From the NCBI GenBank assembly GCA_027493945.1, contig JAOSJU010000001.1, positions 1,860,001 to 1,924,000 of the forward strand: a DNA stretch of 64,000 nt, in the 5' to 3' direction. The notes below the pieces were generated by a model. The model searched no databases. It worked only from the letters and a program-made list of their open reading frames with translations, and had not been told where the DNA came from. This document shows positions 36,877 to 44,699 of the stretch, piece by piece (the first letter of the stretch is position 1; every line of letters begins with the position of its first letter). The stretch is from Burkholderiaceae bacterium (GTDB lineage Bacteria; Pseudomonadota; Gammaproteobacteria; Burkholderiales; Burkholderiaceae_E). The position numbers and the translations under genes were made by a program.

Positions 36877-37399
36877 CTCCTTCCGGCCTCGCCGCATGGG
36901 CGCCACGGCGCGGCGGGCCGGGGCCTGCGCAGGCAGCGCGTTGGGGGGCGTAGCGGCGCGGCGCGTGGCGGGGGCGCGTGGCTTTGCGCGGCGTGGCGTC
37001 AGCGGGCCACGCCGCAGCGGGCGGGGCTGCGCGGCGCCGGACCGGGCGCTGTCTGCAGCGCCGAGCAGCGCAGCCTCGGGGTCGGCGCGCGAAGCGCGCT
37101 TCGTACTTCTGACTTGCGGCGCCCTGTTTGAACGAAGCGAGCGCAGCGAGCGAAGTGAGTTGCGCCGCACGACCCCGGGGCGAGCCGCGCAGGGAAGTCG
37201 GTGCGAAGCACCGACCGCTGCGGCCAGCGCCCGGTCCGGCGCTGCGCAGCCCCGCCCGCTGCGGCGTGGCCCGCTGACGCCACGCCGCGCAAAGCCACGC
37301 GCCCCCGCCACGCGCCGCGCCGCTACGCCCCCCAACGCGCTGCCTGCGCAGGCCCCGGCCCGCCGCGCCCTGCCGCCCATGCGGCGAGGCCGGAAGGAG
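36877..37399. repeat. Long inverted repeat: two 174-bp arms around a 175-bp centre
   Basis: Left arm 36877-37050 is the reverse complement of right arm 37226-37399 with, by eye, only three mismatches (two near 36902-36905 and one near 37032). The centre contains smaller inverted repeats and a tandem GAGCG/GAAG pattern (AACGAAGCGAGCGCAGCGAG at 37130-37149). The right arm ends two bases before the hemerythrin stop codon, and the left arm starts 97 bases upstream of the permease start. Frames through the repeat are GC-driven and show no protein family. The structure could form a large cruciform or a very strong RNA stem. Confidence 0.9.
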
Positions 37400-37400
37400 C

Positions 37401-37844
37401 TCAGGCCGCCATCGCCTTCACTTCGGCCAGCAGCGCCTCCGCATCCGCCCCCACCGCATCGTCGAGCATCGGATACATCATCTGCTCTTCCTTCAGGTTG
37501 TGCGGCACGAGGATCTCGAAAAGCGCCTGCGACCCACGCTGGTACGCCGCGGGATCCCGGGCTTCGATCGCCTCGCGCATCTGCTGCAACGCGCCCTGCA
37601 TCTGCACGTGCTCTTCGCGCATCTGCACGCTCGGGCCGGCCGCGGTCATGCCGGTGCGTTCCTCGAACGCGGGGAACAGCAGGTGCTCCTCCATCTCGAT
37701 GTGGCGCTCGAGCCGCTGCAGGAACAGCGTCCCGTCGCGCTCCATGCCGGCCAGGTCGCCGGCGGCGGCCGCGGCCGCGGCGCGCTCGGCGATGCCGTCG
37801 ATCAGGGCGTGGTCCTGCTGCATGTAGTCGGTGATCGATTCCAT
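37401..37844 (-). CDS. Hemerythrin-like HHE domain protein
   Basis: A 147-residue four-helix-bundle protein with the di-iron ligand pattern of HHE domains: QQDHALIDG, HIEMEEHLLFPAFEE (HxxxEE), REEHVQM and VPHNLKEEQMMYPML (HxxxEE). Such proteins bind O2 or NO or protect iron-sulfur enzymes from oxidative or nitrosative damage. It lies 36 bases downstream of the ferredoxin of the benzoyl-CoA reductase cluster, in the same direction, so it may be co-transcribed and protect that oxygen-sensitive enzyme. That role is inferred from position. Confidence 0.9.
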   Translation of the reverse strand: MESITDYMQQDHALIDGIAERAAAAAAAGDLAGMERDGTLFLQRLERHIEMEEHLLFPAFEERTGMTAAGPSVQMREEHVQMQGALQQMREAIEARDPAAYQRGSQALFEILVPHNLKEEQMMYPMLDDAVGADAEALLAEVKAMAA

Positions 37845-37880
37845 CGTGGGTCTCCTCGGAGTGGGTGTCTGGCGCCCCGT

Positions 37881-38207
37881 TCAGGGCTGCCGGAGCTGGT
37901 CGAACTTTTCCTTCACCGTGGCCCAGTGGCCGGCATCGGGCAGCGCGTCGCGCTTCTTCGAGATGCCCGGCCAGTCGCGGGCCAGTTCGGCGTTCAGCGG
38001 GATGAACTTCTTCATGGCCGACGGAACGTCGGCGTCCGCGTAAATGGCCTCGACCGGGCACTCGGCGACGCAGGCGGCGCAGTCGATGCAGGCGTCGGCG
38101 TCGATCACGAGAAAGTTCGGGCCTTCGTGGAACGCGTCCACCGGGCACGCCTCGACGCAGTCGGTGTGCTTGCAGTTGATGCAGGCTTCGGTGACGACGT
38201 AGGTCAT
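37881..38207 (-). CDS. bzdM: Ferredoxin for benzoyl-CoA reductase (BzdM-like)
   Basis: A 108-residue ferredoxin starting MTYVVTEACINCKHTDCVEA, with CIDCAACVAECPVEAI as second cluster motif and a C-terminal extension ending KEKFDQLRQP. It resembles the FdxA-type ferredoxin of the oxidase operon, but with a shorter tail. In the Azoarcus bzd cluster a ferredoxin gene (bzdM) follows bzdNOPQ, the same position as here, and the ferredoxin donates the low-potential electrons. It lies 47 bases after bzdQ. Confidence 0.85.
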   Translation of the reverse strand: MTYVVTEACINCKHTDCVEACPVDAFHEGPNFLVIDADACIDCAACVAECPVEAIYADADVPSAMKKFIPLNAELARDWPGISKKRDALPDAGHWATVKEKFDQLRQP

Positions 38208-38254
38208 GGCAACCTCCGTAGTGGGTACTGTCGATCCTGGCGCCGGCGCGACCG

Positions 38255-39229
38255 TCAGGCGGCCGCCTGCTCGGGCTTGCCGACCGGACGCTTGACGACA
38301 ACGACGGGGCATCCGCCCGTGTCGCTGCAGGGCTCGAAGCGCTTGCGGGTGGCGGCCATCGCCGACCAGCGGCGCACCGCCTTGGCCTGCACCTGCCCCT
38401 GCTGCGCGGCAGTCGGCGGAATCGGCTTGTCCTCGGCCAGCAGTTTCTCGACGCGCCGCAGCCCGAGGTAGGCCGCGCCGTAGGCGCCGTTGAGCTGCCC
38501 CAGGCCGTTCGGCGCCACGTGGAAGCGCTCGCCGAGCGCCGCCTCGAGCGCGGAGACCATCGCCTCGTTGCGCGTCATGCCGCCGGTGAGCATGTAGCCG
38601 GGTTCCAGGCCCACGCGGCGCATCAGCTGGATCGCGCGCCCGCCCAGCGAGATCATCGCCCCCATCATGATGTCCTCGGCCGCGATTCCGTTGGACAGGT
38701 GGTTGATCACCTCGGACTCCGCGAACACCGCGCAGACGCTGCTGATCGCCTTGGGCGACTTCGCGCGCATCGCGTAGGGCCCGATGTCCTCGGTGGTCAG
38801 CCCCAGATAGCGCGCGGTCTTCTCGAGGAACGCGCCGGTGCCGGCGGCGCACTTGTCGTTCAGGCGGAACGCCTTCACGCGCCCTTCGGCGTCGACCTTG
38901 ATCGCCTTGATGTCCTGGCCGCCGATGTCGAGGATCGTGCGCGTGTCGGGAAACAGGTGCACCGCCGCCTGCGCGTGCGCGGTCAGCTCGGTGATCTGCG
39001 CGTGGCGAAACGGCACCGTGTAGCGGCCATAGCCGGTGGCACCCACGTAGACGACCTGCGAGCGCTCGAGCCCGCAGTTCGTCATCAGGTCGTCGAAGAC
39101 CGCCTCGGAGGCCTGCGCCAGCTTGAAGCCGGTGCGGCGCACCGCGGTGCCCACCACCTTGCGCTCGCTGTCGAGCGCGATCGCCTTGGTGTAGGTCGAT
39201 CCGATGTCGAGTCCAGCAACGTAGAGCAT
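38255..39229 (-). CDS. bzdQ: Benzoyl-CoA reductase ATPase subunit (BzdQ/BcrD-type)
   Basis: BadF/BadG/BcrA/BcrD-family ATPase of 324 residues. The ASKHA phosphate motif is MLYVAGLDIGSTYTKAIAL; the cluster-binding cysteines are in [20 protein letters not shown] and SSVCAVFAESEVINHLSNGI; LDIGGQDIKAI and MLTGGMTRNEAM complete the fold. Two such subunits form the ATP-hydrolysing activator that injects electrons into the catalytic half. A C-terminal extension of about 55 residues with two more cysteines (CSDTGGC) distinguishes it from its neighbour. Gene order supports the bzdQ position, but P and Q cannot be told apart from sequence alone. Confidence 0.85.
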   Translation of the reverse strand: MLYVAGLDIGSTYTKAIALDSERKVVGTAVRRTGFKLAQASEAVFDDLMTNCGLERSQVVYVGATGYGRYTVPFRHAQITELTAHAQAAVHLFPDTRTILDIGGQDIKAIKVDAEGRVKAFRLNDKCAAGTGAFLEKTARYLGLTTEDIGPYAMRAKSPKAISSVCAVFAESEVINHLSNGIAAEDIMMGAMISLGGRAIQLMRRVGLEPGYMLTGGMTRNEAMVSALEAALGERFHVAPNGLGQLNGAYGAAYLGLRRVEKLLAEDKPIPPTAAQQGQVQAKAVRRWSAMAATRKRFEPCSDTGGCPVVVVKRPVGKPEQAAA

Positions 39230-39239
39230 TTTGGTCCTC

Positions 39240-40052
39240 CTACGCCAGCGCTTCGGCCGGCAGGGGCGTGGTTCCGAAGGCGTGCTCGCGGGCGACCAGC
39301 GCCGCGCCGAGCGCGCCGCAGAAGTGCGCGTCGGGGCTCACGTTGATCTTCATGCCCACCGCCTCCTCGATCAGCTTCACCATCGCCACGTTGCGGCTCA
39401 CGCCACCGGTGAAGGTGACCTCCGAATGCACGCCGACGCGCCGCGCGAGCGACACGCAGCGGCTGGTGATCGCCTGGTGCACGCCCATCAGCACGTCCTC
39501 CGGAAGGATTCCCTTGGAGAGGTGGCTGATGATTTCGGACTCGGCGAACACCGTGCAGGTGGTCGTGATGCGCACCGGGTTCTGCGACTGCATCGCCAGC
39601 GGCCCGAGCTCGCCGAGCGACATCTCGAGCGCGTACGAGGCCGCGCCGAGGAAGCGCCCGGTGCCGGCGGCGCACTTGTCGTTCATCGTGAAGTCGGCCA
39701 CCTGTCCGTCGGGCTTGACCGCGATCGCCTTGGTGTCCTGCCCGCCGATGTCGATCACCGTGCGAGTGTCCGGAAACAGCGCCACCGCGCCGCGCGCATG
39801 GCAGCTGATCTCGGTCACCTGCTCGTGGCCGAACGACACGTTGTAGCGCCCGTAGCCGGTGCTGGCCACCCGCTCGACCTGCGCCTCCTCGATGCCGGCG
39901 TCGCTCAGCGCCGCCTTGAACGCGTCCTGCGCGATCGTGACCATGCTGGTTTCCATGTCGAGCAGCGCGCGCCCGACCACCTTGCCGTTCTCGTCGAGGA
40001 TCACCGCCTTGGTCTGCGTGGATCCGACGTCGACGCCGCCGACGTACCTCAT
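39240..40052 (-). CDS. bzdP: Benzoyl-CoA reductase ATPase subunit (BzdP/BcrA-type)
   Basis: BadF/BcrA-family ATPase of 270 residues: [74 protein letters not shown] and [20 protein letters not shown]. The two cysteines would bridge a [4Fe-4S] cluster between the ATPase subunits. Both ATPase subunits here are short (270 and 324 residues), unlike Thauera, where BcrA is clearly longer; this favours the Azoarcus (Bzd) type. The start overlaps the bzdO stop by four bases. Confidence 0.87.
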   Translation of the reverse strand: MRYVGGVDVGSTQTKAVILDENGKVVGRALLDMETSMVTIAQDAFKAALSDAGIEEAQVERVASTGYGRYNVSFGHEQVTEISCHARGAVALFPDTRTVIDIGGQDTKAIAVKPDGQVADFTMNDKCAAGTGRFLGAASYALEMSLGELGPLAMQSQNPVRITTTCTVFAESEIISHLSKGILPEDVLMGVHQAITSRCVSLARRVGVHSEVTFTGGVSRNVAMVKLIEEAVGMKINVSPDAHFCGALGAALVAREHAFGTTPLPAEALA

Positions 40053-41413
40053 GATTGGCTCTCCTTCGGGGTGGACGCGTGCTTGCCGCCCGCGGGCGCC
40101 GCACCGCCGCGCTGCTGCAGCGACTCGAAGAACGCGTCGACGCGGTTCTTGATCTGCGCATCCGACCAGTAGCGCGGGTCGATCAGGTCCGACTCGATGT
40201 ACAGGCTCGGCATGTTCAGGCGCTTGTTCAGGTAGTTGCGCGTGTCGGCCATGCCCGAGGACACGAAGCGGCAGCTCTTGATGCCGTGGAACACGATGCC
40301 GTCGACGTCGTAGTCGCGGATCTGCTGGGCCAGCCGCTCATGCGCGAAGAACTGGTTCGACAGCCCGCGCTGCGCGGCCAGCGCGGTGATCTCGGCCAGG
40401 CTCTCGAGCGGACGCGAGGTGTCGTAGACCATCTCGCCGGCATCCATGCCGCCGGCGGCGAAGGTCAGGTAGTCGGAGTACGCGAACACGCCGCCCCAGC
40501 TCTCGAACAATTCGACCAGCCGGCGCATCGACACGTAGCAGGGCGTGCCCGAGAACAGCAGGCGGAAGCGCTCCTCGGCGACCCGGCCTTCGCCGCGCGC
40601 CACCTTCGCGCGCAACTGCTCCTCGAGGCGGCGCATGTACTCGACGCCCTCCTCGGTGCCGCGGTAGACGTTCATGATGCCGATGTAGGTCAGCCCGTCG
40701 AGCATCGCGTTGTACGGGGCCGGGCACAGGCGGTTGAGCGCCATCACGTTGTTCCAGTGGAACACCATGCGGTTGACGCGATCCTGCACCTCGGCCAGCC
40801 GGTCGAAGTCGAAGCGCCGGCCGGTGATCTTCTCGCAGCGCTCGATCAGGTGGCGGAACTGCGCCTCGACCCACTGCGCGTCGGCCATGTGCTGCGCATC
40901 GCCGCGGCGCACCTGCCAGTTGCCCGCGCGCTGGCCCGGCAGGTCGAGCACGAAAGTGGGGGTCTTCAGCATGCGCTCCCAGATCTCGCCCCACTTGATG
41001 AAGGTGCTGCACATGTTGGACGCGATCGCGATGTCGGCCTTCGGGATCGTGCCGGCGGGGTGCTGCTGCTCGCGCAGGATCAGGCCGACGTCGGCCTTCA
41101 CGTACGAGCAGACGTCGGGCGAATAGCCGTAGTCTTCCGACTCGCGCAGGTACTCCTCGGAGACCTTGCGCACGCCGGTCTGCAGCGAGTTGATCTCCGG
41201 GAACACCAGCTGGAAGTCGAAGGTGCGCAGGATCTCGACCGCGTTGCCCATCACGAAGACGTTGGCGACGTTCTGGCCGCGCTCGCGCGCCAGTCCGAGG
41301 TTCGCGTACCAGGCCTTCATCATCTGCTGGCCTTCCAGGTGCGCGTTGAACTCGCCGCTGGCGGGCGCGGCCGCTGCTGTCGCGGCGGGTTTCTCTACGG
41401 TGGCTGTGGTCAT
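40049..41413 (-). CDS. bzdO: Benzoyl-CoA reductase catalytic subunit (BzdO/BcrB-type)
   Basis: A 454-residue subunit of the HgdB/BcrB family. An alanine-rich N-terminal tail is followed by the catalytic-half sequence: [15 protein letters not shown] and [16 protein letters not shown] carry cysteine ligands, then [33 protein letters not shown] and [17 protein letters not shown]. With BzdN it binds the CoA thioester and carries out the two-electron ring reduction at a [4Fe-4S] cluster. Residue length and cysteine pattern match the benzoyl-CoA reductase branch rather than fermentative 2-hydroxyacyl-CoA dehydratases. Its stop is coupled to bzdP. Confidence 0.88.
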   Translation of the reverse strand: MTTATVEKPAATAAAAPASGEFNAHLEGQQMMKAWYANLGLARERGQNVANVFVMGNAVEILRTFDFQLVFPEINSLQTGVRKVSEEYLRESEDYGYSPDVCSYVKADVGLILREQQHPAGTIPKADIAIASNMCSTFIKWGEIWERMLKTPTFVLDLPGQRAGNWQVRRGDAQHMADAQWVEAQFRHLIERCEKITGRRFDFDRLAEVQDRVNRMVFHWNNVMALNRLCPAPYNAMLDGLTYIGIMNVYRGTEEGVEYMRRLEEQLRAKVARGEGRVAEERFRLLFSGTPCYVSMRRLVELFESWGGVFAYSDYLTFAAGGMDAGEMVYDTSRPLESLAEITALAAQRGLSNQFFAHERLAQQIRDYDVDGIVFHGIKSCRFVSSGMADTRNYLNKRLNMPSLYIESDLIDPRYWSDAQIKNRVDAFFESLQQRGGAAPAGGKHASTPKESQS

Positions 41414-41426
41414 CTCGTGTCTCCGG

Positions 41427-42605
41427 TCAGGCGGTGGCGAACAGCAGCGACTCGGCGAAGGTCTCGAGCTGCATCGCCATCTGCTCGAAGGAAGTCATCT
41501 TTTCCTCGAACTCGAGCACCAGGTACTGCACGCCCACTTCGTCGAGGTGCTTGGACCAGGCGACCTGCTCGTCCAGCCCCGGCTCGCAGAACTTGGCCGC
41601 GGTGACGATCGCCGCGTCGGCCTTCGAGGTGCGGAGCATGTCCATCAGGTAGCCCTCCTTGGTCTTGCGCTCGTCGTGCTGCACCGGGCTCGCGGCCGAG
41701 CGCTCGACGAAGCTCTCGGCGAGCGCCCAGACCGGGTCGCCGGTTTCGGGCACGTCGGCGGTGAGCCAGCGCAGCCCGATCAGGAGGTCGTCGTCGACCA
41801 CGTAGCAGTTGTCGTCGATCGCCTCGAGCATCTCGAGCGGCGGCTGCTCGCAGAAGCCGCCGACGAAGACCACGCGCGGCTTGTCCTGCGCCGGCCGGTT
41901 GCGCGCGCGGATTCCCGCGATCGCCCGTTCGAGCAGCGCGTTGTGCTCCTCGCAGGCGATGCGCGTGCGCGCCCGCACCAGCAGGTACGACTCGGTGCAG
42001 CTGAGCTTCCACGGCTCGTCGCGCCGGATCGCGTAGAGCTCGCGCAGCAGCTGCCGGTTGCGGTTGTAGGCGCGGATGCTCGCGCGCAGGCTCTCGTCGT
42101 CGGTCGGTCGTCCGGCCTTCTTCTCCATCTCGGCGCGCAGCCGCTGGTACTCGGCGGCGATGTAGCGCACCGCGCCCGGGGTGTTGACGTTCTGCGGCAG
42201 GTACAGGATCTGCGACAGCTGCTCCGGGAAGTTGCGCGCCCAGATGCCGCCCAGGTGCTTGGCCGCGTCGCAGATCGGGTGCGTGACGAAACCCGACAGG
42301 TTGCCGAGCGCGCCGTTCAGGCCCATCTCGGTGGTGGAGCGGCAAATGGAACAGATGAACGAGCCCATGTGGGCATCGGCGTGCTTCAGCTCGAGCTTGT
42401 TGCCGCCGCCGAGAAGGCCCATCGGCAGCAGGCCCGCCGCATGAGCGATCTCCTCGGGGAAATACACCGGGAAGTGCCCGATCGTGCCGGTGAAACCCTC
42501 CGGCAGCGAATCGTTGCCGGGCACCGGCGCCTGACGCAGGGTGTTGCAGTACTCGAGGATCTCGTCGAGTTCGTTCTCGGGAACGTGTGGGGATTCGGTG
42601 GCCAT
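41427..42605 (-). CDS. bzdN: Benzoyl-CoA reductase catalytic subunit (BzdN/BcrC-type)
   Basis: A 392-residue HgdB-family subunit and first gene of the cluster. Visible are GHFPVYFPEEIAHAAGLLPM, MGSFICSICRSTTEMGLNG, FVTHPICDAAKHLGGIW, VVFVGGFCEQPPLEMLEAID and AAKFCEPGLDEQVAW, with cysteines at the expected cluster positions. Partner of BzdO in the catalytic half. ATG 42605 lies 21 bases behind a perfect palindrome and about 70 bases behind an FNR box. No ring-cleavage or dienoyl-CoA hydratase genes and no benzoate-CoA ligase are in the window, so the reductase stands as an isolated five-gene unit here. Confidence 0.89.
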   Translation of the reverse strand: MATESPHVPENELDEILEYCNTLRQAPVPGNDSLPEGFTGTIGHFPVYFPEEIAHAAGLLPMGLLGGGNKLELKHADAHMGSFICSICRSTTEMGLNGALGNLSGFVTHPICDAAKHLGGIWARNFPEQLSQILYLPQNVNTPGAVRYIAAEYQRLRAEMEKKAGRPTDDESLRASIRAYNRNRQLLRELYAIRRDEPWKLSCTESYLLVRARTRIACEEHNALLERAIAGIRARNRPAQDKPRVVFVGGFCEQPPLEMLEAIDDNCYVVDDDLLIGLRWLTADVPETGDPVWALAESFVERSAASPVQHDERKTKEGYLMDMLRTSKADAAIVTAAKFCEPGLDEQVAWSKHLDEVGVQYLVLEFEEKMTSFEQMAMQLETFAESLLFATA

Positions 42606-42630
42606 CGCTCTCTCCTCGCGTCAAATACGC

Positions 42631-42646
42631 ATTCCGGTACCGGAAT
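42631..42646. promoter_or_regulatory. Perfect 16-bp palindromic operator at the bzd promoter
   Basis: ATTCCGGTACCGGAAT is a perfect inverted repeat; partial symmetry extends outward to 42626-42651. It covers the start point predicted from the FNR box and the AATTAT -10 element (42649-42654, minus strand). Repressors of anaerobic benzoate genes, such as BzdR of Azoarcus, act at this position, but the sequence here is not the TGCA-type BzdR repeat, so another regulator is likely. Confidence 0.6.
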
Positions 42647-42677
42647 ACATAATTGAGCCGCGAGGCCCCCGGGATCC

Positions 42678-42691
42678 TTGATCTGGATCAA
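42678..42691 (-). promoter_or_regulatory. Perfect FNR/Anr-type box (TTGATCTGGATCAA) upstream of bzdN
   Basis: The 14-base site matches the consensus TTGAT-N4-ATCAA exactly. Its centre lies about 42 bases upstream of the start point implied by an AATTAT -10 element, the class II position for activation by FNR-family proteins such as AcpR on the Azoarcus bzd promoter. It indicates induction of benzoyl-CoA reductase when oxygen is absent. Confidence 0.75.
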
Positions 42692-42772
42692 AGATCGATG
42701 CTTTGTCGATCTTTCAAGAAATATTGCACCGCACATATCGCGCCGCCGCATCAGGCGACGCAGCCGCCGGGT

Positions 42773-43324
42773 TCAGCCGGCGGAATGCCTGCCGACCGAT
42801 ACGCGCTTGGCCTGCGGCCCTTCTTCGGCGCCGTAGTCCTCGATGAACTGGACCTTCATGCCGGGTTCGAGCGCGTCGAAGTCGGGATCGACCACGTTGT
42901 CGGCCGAGAAATAGAGCTCGCTGCCGTCGGCTTTCTCGATGAAGCCGAAGCGCTCGTCGGCCACCGGGCGCACGACGGTGCCGCGCTGCGGCGTGTCGTG
43001 GACCTTCACCTTGCCGCGCTGCTGGCGCACCACGTCCTCGAGCCAGCGCTTGGCGACGTCGAAAGCCTCGCGGATCGCGATGTCGAAGTCTTCGTGGTGC
43101 TCGCGGGTGGTCGCGAACTCGTGGCCGGGCACGCGCAGGTCGAGCCGCACGTTGAAGCGCTGCCCCTGCTGGTGGTGCAGCGCCTCCTTCTCGATCACGA
43201 CCCGGCAGCTGATCAGCGCCGGGTAGAACTCCTCGAGCTTGTCGACCTTGTCGCGCACCAGCGTCTCGACCGCATCCGAAGGCGGCATGTGGCGAACGGT
43301 GAGCTGCAGCGGTACCTGTGGCAT
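42773..43324 (-). CDS. Ribosome hibernation-promoting factor domain fused to a cold-shock domain
   Basis: A 183-residue two-domain protein. Residues 1-115 form an HPF/RaiA-like domain (PLQLTVRHMPPSDAVETLVR, VRLDLRVPGHEFATTREHHE); residues about 120-180 are a cold-shock/S1-like domain (TVVRPVADERFGFIEKADGS, ELYFSADNVVDPDFDALEPG, MKVQFIEDYGAEEGPQAKRV) with the RNP-type phenylalanines FGFI and LYF. It probably binds ribosomes and RNA under stress. The next gene on the same strand, 22 bases upstream, is a zinc-ribbon protein often found with such stress proteins. Confidence 0.85.
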   Translation of the reverse strand: MPQVPLQLTVRHMPPSDAVETLVRDKVDKLEEFYPALISCRVVIEKEALHHQQGQRFNVRLDLRVPGHEFATTREHHEDFDIAIREAFDVAKRWLEDVVRQQRGKVKVHDTPQRGTVVRPVADERFGFIEKADGSELYFSADNVVDPDFDALEPGMKVQFIEDYGAEEGPQAKRVSVGRHSAG

Positions 43325-43346
43325 GGGCTTCTCCGTGGGCGCAGCG

Positions 43347-43851
43347 TCAGCGCTCGCGCGTCCAGCGCGCGCGCACGAGTTCCTGCTGCTTGTCGTAGTG
43401 CAGGTCGAGCGTGCCCCTCCGGGCGTCGTGCAGCCCGTCGGCGATGCGGCGCGCGAGGCGTGCGGAGGTGGTGGTCGTCAGCTACCGTTCCGTCCGGCTG
43501 GTCTTCGATGGCGATGAGCCGTTCCATCGGGTGCTCGGCCTTGGCGCGCGCCTCGCAGTTCTTCACGAAGTTCAGTACCTCTTCGCGATGCTCCGCGAAG
43601 AAGCCGCCGCTGATCGTCACGTGCCCGGCCGGATAGCGGTCCTGCGTGCGCCGGCAAGCCGGGCAGCGGCTGCGGTGCGCGCCCTCGGGCGCACTGGCCC
43701 ACACCCAGCGGCCCTGCCGGTGCACCGCGCCGCAGTCCGGGCAGACGGTGGGCTCGGGGAGCTTCTCGCGAACCTTGTAGGCATCGTGGACCTGCTCGGC
43801 AGGCACCTCGTCGCGGTGCGCCGACCTGCCCGGCCCTGGCTGCGTCTTCAT
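43347..43851 (-). CDS. BCAM0308-like zinc-ribbon protein (one frame break)
   Basis: About 167 residues. It has two CxxC pairs, EPTVCPDCGAVHRQGRWVW and RSRCPACRRTQDRYPAG, forming a probable zinc ribbon, then VTISGGFFAEHREEVLNFVK. The C-terminal part is in another frame because of one extra base near 43481; corrected, it reads SARLARRIADGLHDARRGTL and ends ELVRARWTRER. This matches the BCAM0308 family of unknown function. Coupling to the HPF/cold-shock gene suggests a role in ribosome or RNA metabolism under stress. The ATG at 43851 is well placed. Confidence 0.78.
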
Positions 43852-43995
43852 CGGGGCGAACTCCTGCAGACGCGGCGAAGCGCCTGCGCACTCCGGATGT
43901 GTTCCTGCGCATTTCGCCGCAATCCAGCATAGGCGCGCTGCCGGCAATCGGTCTTGCCCGCGATCAACGCCTCTTGCGCTCGATCCGTGACGCGC

Positions 43996-44139
43996 TCAGG
44001 GCCACAGCGAGTAGCGATGCGCGCCCGGGCGCAATGACGCCGCGCCGACCAGCTCGAGGTCGTGCGCATGAACAGCCGCCTCGGCGCAGGCGCGGCCGAG
44101 GCGGCCGAAGCCGACGATCGCGAGCCGCAGGCGCTTCAC
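43996..44139 (-). pseudogene. Truncated NAD(P)-binding dehydrogenase fragment
   Basis: A 47-codon frame starting with GTG reads KRLRLAIVGFGRLGRACAEA and then HAHDLELVGAASLRPG before a stop. GFGRLGRA is a dinucleotide-binding glycine motif like that at the N-terminus of diaminopimelate or homoserine dehydrogenases, which are 300 residues or more. No continuation is visible in other frames, so it looks like a degraded or truncated gene rather than an indel case. It begins 38 bases after the GYD gene stop. Confidence 0.5.
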
Positions 44140-44177
44140 GCGATCGCCGCTGCCGAGGAGAGGCAGGTCCGCCTCCC

Positions 44178-44468
44178 CTAGAGCTTGCCGACGATGCCGG
44201 CCATGTCTTCGCGCGTAAACGCCCGCAGCGTCTGCGTGCGCACGTTGCCGGCCGAGCCGATCGCCATCGCGAACGCGGTAGCGGACGCCTCGTCCTGCGC
44301 GTCGATGATCGTGACCAGGTCGTAGGCGCCGAGCGTCCAGTAGATCTGCGACATCTCGCACCCGTACTTGCGCGCCGCCTCGCGGACCGCGTCGGCACGC
44401 TTGACGGTTTCCTTCACGTTGCGAATGCCCTGGTCGGTGAAGCTTGCGAGAGCAATGTACTTCGCCAT
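44178..44468 (-). CDS. GYD domain protein
   Basis: A 96-residue protein of the GYD family: MAKYIALASFTDQGIRNVKE, YWTLGAYDLVTIIDAQDEAS (the GxYD motif) and VRTQTLRAFTREDM. Members are small ferredoxin-like fold proteins of unknown role, often annotated as dimeric stress proteins. The ATG at 44468 is divergent from the FNT transporter gene, with a 231-base shared upstream region in which I see no clear promoter. Confidence 0.88.
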   Translation of the reverse strand: MAKYIALASFTDQGIRNVKETVKRADAVREAARKYGCEMSQIYWTLGAYDLVTIIDAQDEASATAFAMAIGSAGNVRTQTLRAFTREDMAGIVGKL

Positions 44469-44699
44469 GATCGAACTCCTCGCGAAGTGGGGCCGCTGGG
44501 GTTTCCGGGCGCCGGCGCCGGTCCCTGTACGCCGGCCGGAACGAACTGCGGTGACAGGGCGGGAGACCGTTCACTCTCCGCCGGCACCGGGTTGCCGTCA
44601 ATCACCCGCCGGCGCGACAGCGTCGATCGCGTAAGCTTGCCGGATGCGCCGCCGTTCGCACGCACCGTCCCCGCCGCCCGCCCGCCCGGATCTCCGCTG

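Noticed and set aside
37051..37225. Direct-repeat-like units (GAAGCGAGCGCAGCGAGCG) in the centre of the large inverted repeat as a CRISPR array
   Set aside because: The units are only a few bases long, without regular spacers or cas genes.
38255..42605. Reading the bzd-like genes as a fermentative (R)-2-hydroxyacyl-CoA dehydratase
   Set aside because: Those systems use one ATPase gene; here two different ATPase subunits and a ferredoxin stand in benzoyl-CoA reductase order under an FNR box.
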